This document shows positions 31,593 to 38,565 of a stretch of 39,151 nucleotides of DNA, one piece after another. The stretch lies in assembly GCA_002842145.1 (NCBI GenBank), contig PHCF01000021.1:1-39151 (forward strand), written 5' to 3'. A model generated the notes under the pieces. That model was not told the origin of the DNA, ran no database searches, and saw only the letters and a list, made by a program, of their open reading frames with translations. The position numbers were made by a program, and so were the translations under genes. Positions within the stretch are counted from its first letter, which is position 1, and each line of letters begins with the position of its first letter. The DNA is from Betaproteobacteria bacterium HGW-Betaproteobacteria-6 (GTDB lineage Bacteria > Pseudomonadota > Gammaproteobacteria > Burkholderiales > Rhodocyclaceae).

Positions 31593-33299
31593 CTAGCGCA
31601 TCAAAATCAGCCACAAGATCAGGTTGACCGTGAGCGACACCGCCGCCACGAGCTTCCAGAACCGCAGCGGGTTGCGCTCGAGCAGCGCTTGCCGGCCCGG
31701 CGCCCGGATGGGCCGGGCGGCTCCGCGCTCGAGGGCGAGGACGAATTCCTCGGCCGTTTCGAAGCGATCCCGGGCCTCGCGGGCAACTGCCTTGAGCAGG
31801 ATGTTTTCCAGCCAGCCGGGGATTTCCGGGCGCCAACGCGTCGGCCGGGCCGGTTCGCCGAACTTCGGTGTCTGGAAGGGTTCGATTTCGCCGTAGGGGT
31901 ACTTGCGCGTCAGCAAGTGGTAGAGCGTCACGCCGGCGGCGTAGAGATCGTAGCCGGGCTGCGGCTCGGGGCTGTCGTATAGCTCGGGAGCCATGTAGGA
32001 CGGCGTGCCGGCCTGGCCGATCGGGTCGTCGGCCTTGCGTTCGGCCAGGCTGACGGCGACGCCGAGATCGAGGAGGCGCAGCACGCCATCCTGGCCGAGG
32101 TGGATGTTGTCGGTCTTGATATCGCGATGCACGATGTCGAGCCGATGCAAGGCGCCTATCGCCTTGAGCAGTGCGATGCCGAGGCGGACCACCTCGCCGA
32201 CCGGAAAATGCTGGCCGGCATCGAGCCGGGCCTGCAGCGTCGCCCCGGCGTGCCAGGTCATGAGGTAGTAGAGGCAACTGCGCAGTTCGGCCGGCACGAC
32301 CTGCGGGAAGAACGGCGAGACAACACGTTTGGCCCGCCATTCTTCCATGAGCAGGGCGGCGATGGCGCCTTGGTCGCCTTCCATCGCCGGTTGCAGGGTT
32401 TTCAACACCAGCTGCTGGCCGTTGCGCGGATTGCGCACGCGGTAGAGCAGGGTTTCGCGCGAATCGTGCAGCACTTCCTCGACGATCAGGCCATCGAGTT
32501 CATGCCCCACTTTGAGGCGGTGCGGCAGAGGCAGGCTGGCCGCGCTTTCGAGACTGTCGCGCAGGCTGGCCGATGGCAGGTCGAGGACGTCGACAACGAC
32601 AGCCGTTGCGTTGTCGTGGCCGCCCTGGGCCAGGGCCAGGCTGGTCAGCGCAGCAGCGGCAGCCTGCGGCTCGGGATGATCGAGCAACACCTCGGTCATC
32701 AGCGCATCGGGCAGGACGCCCCAGACCCCGTCTGACACCAGCAGGAAGCGGTCGCCCTGCGCCAGTTCGCCATCGGCGAAATCGAGCAGCACGCGCGGGT
32801 CGAGGCCGATGGCGCGCGACAGCACGTTATTGAGTTCCGGGTGTTCCCAGGTGTGGTCGACCGTCATTTGCTGCAGGCGACCTTCGCTCAACCGGTAGAT
32901 CCGGCTATCGCCGATATGCGCCGTATAGAAACGCTGGCCGCGCAGGACGAGCACCGACAGCGTCGTCGCCATGCCGGACAACTCGGCGTTGCGACTCCCC
33001 TCGGCGATGACCCAGCGGTTGAGCGCCGCAGTCACCGTTTCGATGGCGCGCGGCACGCCCCAGGTGTCGGGCGTCGCGAAATAGTCGGAGAGCAGGCCGC
33101 GCACCGTGTATTCGGACGCCTCGCGCCCCCCCTTGTGGCCGCCGATGCCGTCGGCGACCGCGGCGACGACGCCCTTGTTTTCGAGCTCCAGCCCTTCCGG
33201 CGTGGCGACACCGCAAAAGTCCTCGTTCCGCTCGCGCGGCCCGGTCAGGGAGGCATGACCGATGGCCAGTTGCAGGCCGTTTTTCGATGGATTAGCCAT
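31593..33299 (-). CDS. Bifunctional PP2C phosphatase-Ser/Thr kinase, membrane-anchored (copy 1)
   Basis: A 568-residue fusion. N-terminal PP2C phosphatase: RERNEDFCG, VADGIGGHKGG, IGDSRIYR, VSDGVWG and GGHDNAT supply the metal-binding Asp residues. C-terminal Hanks-type kinase (about 265-515): VLKTLQ with the Lys, HRDIKTDN catalytic loop, LLDLGVA in place of DFG, and YMAPEL. It ends LLERNPLRFWK followed by a hydrophobic helix, a tail anchor. All key residues of both enzymes are present, so it can in principle add and remove phosphate. Start at ATG 33299 (MANPSKNGLQLAIGH); ATG 33308 is an alternative. It is last in the narK-P-box-kinase row. Confidence 0.88.
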   Translation of the reverse strand: MANPSKNGLQLAIGHASLTGPRERNEDFCGVATPEGLELENKGVVAAVADGIGGHKGGREASEYTVRGLLSDYFATPDTWGVPRAIETVTAALNRWVIAEGSRNAELSGMATTLSVLVLRGQRFYTAHIGDSRIYRLSEGRLQQMTVDHTWEHPELNNVLSRAIGLDPRVLLDFADGELAQGDRFLLVSDGVWGVLPDALMTEVLLDHPEPQAAAAALTSLALAQGGHDNATAVVVDVLDLPSASLRDSLESAASLPLPHRLKVGHELDGLIVEEVLHDSRETLLYRVRNPRNGQQLVLKTLQPAMEGDQGAIAALLMEEWRAKRVVSPFFPQVVPAELRSCLYYLMTWHAGATLQARLDAGQHFPVGEVVRLGIALLKAIGALHRLDIVHRDIKTDNIHLGQDGVLRLLDLGVAVSLAERKADDPIGQAGTPSYMAPELYDSPEPQPGYDLYAAGVTLYHLLTRKYPYGEIEPFQTPKFGEPARPTRWRPEIPGWLENILLKAVAREARDRFETAEEFVLALERGAARPIRAPGRQALLERNPLRFWKLVAAVSLTVNLILWLILMR

Positions 33300-33327
33300 G
33301 CCCGTCATGTTACGCCCGGGGAGAGCG

Positions 33328-34128
33328 TCAGCCACGCACCAGGTTCTCGTAGCGGCCGGTCAGGCTGTCCATGATTTCGAGAATCCGCTCGCTGGTCGTC
33401 GCCACGTTGCGGGCGGCGATCTCCTTGATCGATTCCCGACCATTCAGCGCCTGCTCGAAAAATAGCCATTGAATGTTGGCCAGCTCCAGTTCGGTGCGTA
33501 TGGCCGCATTGTTCTCCGGCGCCGCATTCAGCTCGTCGAGCGCCGCGACAAATTCGCGCCGCGCCGTGCCGAGCTCGGCCCGCAGGCCGTTCGAGTCAAG
33601 GCCGGACTGCTCAAACAGGAAACACTTGGCTATGCGCTGCGACAGCATGCGTTGACGCCCGGAAATATTGACCAGGTGACCGGCGCTGTTGGCTGCGTGT
33701 TTTTCGTAGAGCACGGTCAAGGCATGGGCGGCGCGCAAGGTATTTTCCGACTCGGTCAGCACCAGCCGGGCATTTTCCGCCGAACGTGGTCGGGACAACA
33801 CCTCGCGATAGCGCGGCCAGGCAGTATTCAGGGCAAGCAGCGCATTCTGGATACCCTCCGTCGGCGCCAGTGTCTTCAGTTCCGTCAACTGCGCTTCGAA
33901 CAGCCGACGCGAGCCATCGAGCAAGAGCCCCGCGCGCTCCGGTATCACCCCGGCCGCTTGCATCGCGTAGGCCTTGGCCATGCGCTGCGACAACATGCGC
34001 TGGCGACCGGCCTTGTTGATTGCGGCGCCGACGCCAAGCTCGCCGGTCGGCTTGGCCTCGTTCAGGGCAAATACCGGGGAGGCCAGCAGCCCCCCGGCGG
34101 CGCAGATCAGAAATGTTCTTCTCTTCAT
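33328..34128 (-). CDS. Exported protein with two nitrate-sensor P-box motifs
   Basis: A 266-residue secreted helical protein. The N-terminus KRRTFLICAAGGLLASPVFA resembles a twin-arginine signal with cleavage after VFA (about 21). Two repeats carry the P-box known from NarX/NarQ and PilJ sensors: INKAGRQRMLSQRMAK (37-52) and VNISGRQRMLSQRIAK (153-168). Each is followed by a long helical region, so it is likely a tandem four-helix bundle. There is no transmembrane or output domain. It sits 19 bases after narK and before the PP2C-kinase, suggesting a soluble periplasmic nitrate/nitrite-binding partner. Ligand binding is inference from the motif. Confidence 0.8.
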   Translation of the reverse strand: MKRRTFLICAAGGLLASPVFALNEAKPTGELGVGAAINKAGRQRMLSQRMAKAYAMQAAGVIPERAGLLLDGSRRLFEAQLTELKTLAPTEGIQNALLALNTAWPRYREVLSRPRSAENARLVLTESENTLRAAHALTVLYEKHAANSAGHLVNISGRQRMLSQRIAKCFLFEQSGLDSNGLRAELGTARREFVAALDELNAAPENNAAIRTELELANIQWLFFEQALNGRESIKEIAARNVATTSERILEIMDSLTGRYENLVRG

Positions 34129-34147
34129 GGCAGACGTCGGCTGGCGA

Positions 34148-35362
34148 TCAGATCTTGGCGGCGGTCAGGTGGCTGGCACCCCAGGTCGTGCGCCAGCGGG
34201 TCTTGACGCTGGTCAGGCCGATCAGCGCGAAGACGGCGAGGCCGGCGAAGATGAGGAAACCGGCCTGATAAGTCCCGGTCAGTTGCTTCGAGTAACCCAG
34301 GCTGGAGGCCAGGTAGAAGCCGCCGACGCCGCCGGCCATGCCTACCAGGCCGGTCATCACGCCGATTTCCTTGCGGAAGCGCTGCGGCACGAGCTGGAAC
34401 ACGGCGCCGTTGCCCATGCCGAGGGCGAGCATGGCGCCGACGAAGGCAACCAGTGCCATCCACGCTGCAGGCAGGCCGAAGCTGACGATCGCCAGAAAGA
34501 TGGCGGCGAAGACGTACATCACGGACAGGGACTTGACGCCACCGATGCGGTCGGCGACGTTGCCGCCGATCGGGCGGACCAGCGACCCGGCAAAGACACA
34601 GCCGGCGGTGAAGAAGCCGGCCATCTTCGGATCAAGGCCGTACTGGGTGTTGAAGTAGATGACCAGCGACGAGGCCAGGCCGACGAAGCCGCCGAAGGTG
34701 ACCGAGTAGAAGAACATGAACCACCAGGCATCCTTGTCCTTGAGGACCTTGAGGTATTCGGCAAAAGTCTTGGGCGGCGGCGCATCCGGCGCATCCTTGG
34801 CGAGGAAGCAGAAGGCGATCAGCACGATGATCAGGGGGATCAGCACGATCCCGAAGACGTTGGTCCACCCGAAGGCGGCGGCCAGACCCGGCGCGAACAG
34901 CGCAGCCAGCGCCGTACCCGAGTTGCCGGCCCCGGCGATGCCCATCGCCGTGCCCTGATGCTCGGCCGGATACCAGCGCGAGGCGAGCGGCAGAGCGGCG
35001 GCGAAAGAGGCGCCGGCGACGCCGAGGAAGAGGCCGAGGATCAAGACCTCGGCATAGGAATGGACGCCGACCTGCCAGGCATAGGCCATGGCTCCGATCA
35101 CGACGACCTGACCGATGATGGCGGCCTTCTTGGGCGACAGGCGGTCGACCAGGATGCCCATGACGATGCGCAGCAGCGCCCCGGCCAGGACCGGCGTGGC
35201 GACCATCATGCCCTTTTCGGCGTGCGACAGGCCAAGATCCTTGGCGATGCCGACACCGAGCGGGCCGAGGATGACCCAGACCATGAAGGCAAGGTCGAAA
35301 TAAAGGAAAGCGGCGAGCAGCGTTGGCGTATGGCCAGCCTGCAGGAATGATTTCTTGTCCAT
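34148..35362 (-). CDS. nasA: Nitrate/nitrite transporter, NarK/NasA family
   Basis: A 404-residue MFS permease of the nitrate-nitrite porter family. GAGNSGTALAALFAPGLAAA is the first nitrate signature, and GMGNGAVFQLVPQRFRKEIG plus GLVGMAGGVGGFYL form the second. The conserved Arg in LLRIVMGILVDRLSPKKA is a nitrate ligand in NarK. The single-unit size and assimilatory neighbours favour the NasA (uptake) role over a respiratory antiporter, but the two cannot be separated with certainty. Ahead of it is a sigma-54 promoter. Confidence 0.9.
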   Translation of the reverse strand: MDKKSFLQAGHTPTLLAAFLYFDLAFMVWVILGPLGVGIAKDLGLSHAEKGMMVATPVLAGALLRIVMGILVDRLSPKKAAIIGQVVVIGAMAYAWQVGVHSYAEVLILGLFLGVAGASFAAALPLASRWYPAEHQGTAMGIAGAGNSGTALAALFAPGLAAAFGWTNVFGIVLIPLIIVLIAFCFLAKDAPDAPPPKTFAEYLKVLKDKDAWWFMFFYSVTFGGFVGLASSLVIYFNTQYGLDPKMAGFFTAGCVFAGSLVRPIGGNVADRIGGVKSLSVMYVFAAIFLAIVSFGLPAAWMALVAFVGAMLALGMGNGAVFQLVPQRFRKEIGVMTGLVGMAGGVGGFYLASSLGYSKQLTGTYQAGFLIFAGLAVFALIGLTSVKTRWRTTWGASHLTAAKI

Positions 35363-35392
35363 TTTGGGTAATTTTCCGGGTTGACCGTAGCA
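35361..35392 (+). repeat. Dispersed intergenic motif, copy 5
   Basis: ATTTTGGGTAATTTTCCGGG followed by TTGACCGTAGCA. It lies immediately upstream of the nasA start. In the nasA mRNA the region can fold GACCGT-TGCT-ACGGTC, a hairpin 22 bases before the start codon that may affect translation. Confidence 0.6.
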
Positions 35393-35425
35393 ACGGTCGT
35401 TAAGGGGGATCGCTTGTTTCAGCGC

Positions 35426-35461
35426 ATGGCGTCGTCGCCATCAGCCCACCCTCGTTGGCGG
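35426..35461 (-). promoter_or_regulatory. Possible ANTAR-like hairpins in the nasA leader
   Basis: Downstream of the sigma-54 start: CCGCC-AACGAG-GGTGG (35461-35446, hexaloop with A1 and G4, one G-U pair), then ATGGC-GACGAC-GCCAT (35441-35426, hexaloop with G1 and G4). Only the first loop fits the NasT pattern fully. No following T-run terminator was found, so this is tentative. Confidence 0.35.
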
Positions 35462-35486
35462 AAAATCGCTGTGATGTCCTTACGTT

Positions 35487-35501
35487 GCAAGTGGCGTGCC
35501 A
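35487..35501 (-). promoter_or_regulatory. Sigma-54 (RpoN) promoter of nasA
   Basis: Minus-strand TGGCAC (35501-35496), five bases, TTGC (35490-35487): an exact -24/-12 match, predicted +1 near 35475, giving a 113-base leader before nasA. Confidence 0.85.
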
Positions 35502-35553
35502 AGGCAACGAAGTACCGATTCACGGGGACATGGGGAAATCAACCCGCGAATCC

Positions 35554-35584
35554 CGCACCAAAAGTGAGCGCACATTTCCATTGC
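35554..35584. promoter_or_regulatory. Two possible NtrC-type half-dyad sites
   Basis: GCAC-N7-GAGC at 35555-35569 and GCAC-N7-TTGC at 35570-35584, each one base from the GCAC-N7-GTGC pattern, about 85-105 bases upstream of the predicted nasA start point. Confidence 0.4.
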
Positions 35585-35697
35585 GGTGCGACTTTTGGGG
35601 GATGGGCGGGGGCCATGAAGTCAGCCCCCCCCCGGGGAAGTCATGAGCTAGCCGGCGAAGAGACGCGACAGCATTTCAGCGCCGGTGCTCGGTGAAC

Positions 35698-35719
35698 GCC
35701 GCCCTGCGCGCAGGGCGGC
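35698..35719. repeat. Perfect 22-bp GC-rich palindrome
   Basis: Self-complementary sequence with arms GCCGCCCTGCG, 18 bases after the stop of the 287-residue ORF (minus strand). No T-run follows, so it may be a mRNA 3' stabiliser or a weak terminator. Confidence 0.5.
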
Positions 35720-35737
35720 AACAGATGGTTCGGGATG

Positions 35738-36601
35738 CTAGATGAGGATGTAACGATGGCAGTGAGATTCGTTGGCCAGTGCCCGCAAGGCCTCCTCAAC
35801 CGGAATCTGGACCAGGCTCACCGACCACTGCCGCCGGTCGGCGCAATGCATCACGGGCAGCTCGGCGCGGCCACCGCGTTGATCAGCGCCGGCCGCCGCA
35901 CTCGATTCGATGCGCAGGTGGACTTCGGGGTTTTCCAGCCAGGCCACCAAACCTTTCAACAACTTGTCGGGCGACAGCTCCTGTTCCGCCAGAACAAACC
36001 CCGCCGCCTGATCCTCGTCAGCCGCCGCAGCATTGGCCCGGTTTTCAATATTCCACTCGGCTCTGGGGATCTTCCCCCTGTGCCGCAGCGTATCAACGTG
36101 CGCGCGAAACTGGCCCAACAGACGATGCAGACAGGAGTTGCGCAGGCTTTCCCGGCAGTACTCCTCGCTATGCCCGATGCTGCGGACGGTGTGGTCAGCG
36201 AATTGCAGCCCCGGCTTATTGCCGGCCGTCACCTTCTCGCGAACGCCCAGGAGGCCGAAGAATTCGAGATTGCCGTCCCTGGCCAGCGCAGGCAGGAAGT
36301 CCCTGACCTCGATGCTGCGACCGAGCGCGGCCTGGACATCCTCGGGTGCAGGAAAGAGGGTCTGAACAAAGGGATTGTTGCCGGGCTCGCCGGCCGAAAT
36401 TTCGAACGGGCCGGGTATCGCCTGAATCTGCTGGTGGTAATACAACTCTGCGGAATGCAGCGCCTGGGCCAGGATGGGTTCGAAATTGTCCGCCTCGGCT
36501 ATCGATGGCCCCAGCGCGGTAACGACCTTCTCGACAAAGCGGTGGGTCGGAGACAAGGCGCGCGGACCGCGAACAAGGCCACTGAGCTTGTTGAAAAACA
36601 T
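35738..36601 (-). CDS. Hypothetical protein of the nitrate island
   Basis: A 287-residue soluble protein of unknown family. It has no signal peptide, no membrane helix and no motif I recognise. Visible features: an Arg/Lys-rich N-terminus (MFFNKLSGLVRGPRAL), a central stretch HSEEYCRESLRNSCLHRLLG with two Cys, and an Ala/Asp-rich linker at about 190-200. GGGAGGGC upstream of the ATG is a good ribosome binding site. It is between the second PP2C-kinase gene and nasA on the same strand, so it may be a substrate or partner of the kinase. That is inference from position. Confidence 0.7.
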   Translation of the reverse strand: MFFNKLSGLVRGPRALSPTHRFVEKVVTALGPSIAEADNFEPILAQALHSAELYYHQQIQAIPGPFEISAGEPGNNPFVQTLFPAPEDVQAALGRSIEVRDFLPALARDGNLEFFGLLGVREKVTAGNKPGLQFADHTVRSIGHSEEYCRESLRNSCLHRLLGQFRAHVDTLRHRGKIPRAEWNIENRANAAAADEDQAAGFVLAEQELSPDKLLKGLVAWLENPEVHLRIESSAAAGADQRGGRAELPVMHCADRRQWSVSLVQIPVEEALRALANESHCHRYILI

Positions 36602-36710
36602 CGTGAAGCCCTCCCAAAAAAGAACATTGGAATATTAACTCCGTTTTGGAAGGGAGGAACCGTGAATATCGTTTGCGACATACTGAGCCGAGGGGGCCAG
36701 TACCATGTCA

Positions 36711-36740
36711 TTTTTGCGCCTTTTTCCCGGTCGACCGTAG
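36711..36740 (+). repeat. Dispersed intergenic motif, copy 6
   Basis: TTTTTGCGCC followed by TTTTTCCCGGTCGACCGTAG. Here the core CGGTCGACCG is a perfect palindrome. It lies just past the stop of PP2C-kinase copy 2. Confidence 0.6.
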
Positions 36741-36762
36741 CTTTCCGCTCCCTGTGGCCGAA

Positions 36763-38493
36763 TCAGCCAAAGCGGGCGGCGCTCACCACGACGAGGGCAA
36801 GCATGAGTACGAAGGAAACGCTTTTCCAGAAAATCACCGGATTGCGCTCGATCAGTGGCGGGCGGGTCTTGTTGAGGAATTCCTGGTTCGGGTGGTGGAG
36901 GTCGTAGACGAACTCCGATAGTTCCTCGTAGCGCGCCAGAGGGTCGGGTTCGACGGCCTTGCGGATGGCGGCGTCGATCCAGGCCGGGATGTCGCGCTCT
37001 TCGTTGAGCACGCTTTGATAGGCGAGCTTTTTCTGCGCCGCCCGGGTCCGCGTCTTGGCCGCTTCGACGCCGTAGGGCAGCTTGCCGGAGAGCATCTGGT
37101 AGGCGATCACGCCGAGCGAGTAGATATCGGAGCGCGACGAACCGGTTTCGCCGAGGAAGTATTCGGGCGCAGCGTAGGCGGCCGAGCCGAGCAGATTGAT
37201 CTGTTCGATCGGGGTGGCGATTTCCATGACGCCGGCCACCCGGGTGGCGCCGAAGTCGAGGATTTTCACGGTGCCGGCACCGTCGATCATGATGTTGTCC
37301 GGCTTCAGGTCCTGATGCACCATTTCGAGGCGATGGAAGGCCTGCAGGCCCTTGGCGATCTGGTCGACGATACCGCGCACGCTGGCCAGGTCGGGCTTGG
37401 GGTTGTCGATCATCCACTGGGCCAGGGTCTGGCCTTCGATGTATTCGCTGACGACGTAGATCGAATGGCGCTGGCGTGTCTGCGAGCACGGCTTGACGAC
37501 GTGCGGGCTGTTGATCCGGCGGGCAATCCACTCTTCCATCAGGAAACGTTCGAGATAGGCCGGGCTGTCGCGCTGATCGACCGAGGGCGTCTTGATGACG
37601 ACGCGCTCGCCGGTCTCGCCATCGACCGCCAGATAGATGTGGCTGCGGCTGCTGATGCGGATTTCGCGGAGGATCTCGAAGCCCTCGAAACGCATGCGCG
37701 CCTCAAGTCGGGGCGGAAAGGGCAGCGCCGAAAGCTGCCGGTACATCTCGTTGGACTCCGGGCTGGGCAAGCCATCGATACGGACAATCTGCAGGGTCAG
37801 GTTGTCGCCGCTGCCGCGCCGGAAGGCCTCGTCGCAAATCGCCTGCGCGGCCTCGTCGAGTCGGCCGTCGCAAGCCGCGATAGCCGCCGCCACGTCGGCT
37901 GCATCGGTGTGTTCGTAGACGCCGTCGGTGGCCAGCACCAGTACGTCGCCGACCTCAAGCGGCAGCGCCTGGTAGTCGATCTCGACCTTGCGATCCATGC
38001 CCAGGGCGCGGGCCAGGTAGGTCTCCTGCGACGAAATGCGGACCCGATGGTCCTCGGTCAGTTGTTCGAGTTTGCCGCCGCGCAGCCGATAGATGCGGGC
38101 GTCGCCAACATGGAACAGGTGGGCGGTCGTCGACTTGATGACCACACCGCTAAAGGTGCACACGTAGCCGCGCTCGCGCTCGTAGCGGTGCTGGCTGTGC
38201 TGGGTCTGGGCATGCAGCCAGGAATTGATGGCGACCAGAACGTGTTCAACCGAGGTCCTGACGGACCAGGCATCCGACGTGCAGTAGTAATCGTCAAGCA
38301 ACGCCGTCACCGCGGCCTGCGCTGCCTCCTGGCTGACCGCGCTGCTGCTGACGCCATCGGCCAGCGCCAGCGCAACGCCCTTGGCGGTCAACTGCGGCTC
38401 GCGGGGTACCTGGGCGCCGTGAAAGTCCTGATTGATTTCCTTGCGTCCTGGTGCGGAATACTGGCCGACGGACACTTTCAGTTGCTGGTTCAT
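36763..38493 (-). CDS. Bifunctional PP2C phosphatase-Ser/Thr kinase, membrane-anchored (copy 2)
   Basis: A 576-residue fusion with the same plan as copy 1. PP2C part: RKEINQDFHG, LADGVSSSAVS (the usual GGH after DG is replaced), VGDARIYR, ATDGVYE and GSGDNLT. Kinase part (about 265-530): VVIKTPS, HQDLKPDN with Gln replacing the usual Arg of HRD, ILDFGATR, and YAAPEYF. It ends LIERNPVIFWK plus a hydrophobic helix, matching ERNPxxFWK of copy 1, so the two are paralogues with a shared juxtamembrane motif. HQD kinases often do not need activation-loop phosphorylation. It follows the FNT gene and its terminator, and precedes the 287-residue ORF. Confidence 0.88.
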   Translation of the reverse strand: MNQQLKVSVGQYSAPGRKEINQDFHGAQVPREPQLTAKGVALALADGVSSSAVSQEAAQAAVTALLDDYYCTSDAWSVRTSVEHVLVAINSWLHAQTQHSQHRYERERGYVCTFSGVVIKSTTAHLFHVGDARIYRLRGGKLEQLTEDHRVRISSQETYLARALGMDRKVEIDYQALPLEVGDVLVLATDGVYEHTDAADVAAAIAACDGRLDEAAQAICDEAFRRGSGDNLTLQIVRIDGLPSPESNEMYRQLSALPFPPRLEARMRFEGFEILREIRISSRSHIYLAVDGETGERVVIKTPSVDQRDSPAYLERFLMEEWIARRINSPHVVKPCSQTRQRHSIYVVSEYIEGQTLAQWMIDNPKPDLASVRGIVDQIAKGLQAFHRLEMVHQDLKPDNIMIDGAGTVKILDFGATRVAGVMEIATPIEQINLLGSAAYAAPEYFLGETGSSRSDIYSLGVIAYQMLSGKLPYGVEAAKTRTRAAQKKLAYQSVLNEERDIPAWIDAAIRKAVEPDPLARYEELSEFVYDLHHPNQEFLNKTRPPLIERNPVIFWKSVSFVLMLALVVVSAARFG

Positions 38494-38513
38494 GGTGAAT
38501 GCGCAAGTTGACG

Positions 38514-38544
38514 AAAAAAGCCCCTGCCCGTTGCGGACAGGGGC
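38514..38544 (-). terminator. Intrinsic terminator after the FNT gene
   Basis: Minus-strand stem GCCCCTGTCCG/CGGGCAGGGGC with a 3-base loop (one G-T pair), followed by TTTTTT. It is 21 bases after the FNT stop and 20 before the kinase start, so the kinase gene needs readthrough or a promoter inside this short gap. Confidence 0.88.
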
Positions 38545-38565
38545 GGCGACTTTACCGCAAACGCA

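Noticed and set aside
31619..31640. GGTTGACCGTGAG near the end of PP2C-kinase copy 1
   Set aside because: It lies in the coding sequence of the membrane anchor (SLTVNL) without the TTTCC arm.
35625..35633. Run of nine C bases upstream of nasA as a phase-variation tract
   Set aside because: It is upstream of the sigma-54 promoter and the NtrC-like sites, outside coding sequence and promoter spacer, so length change has no obvious effect.
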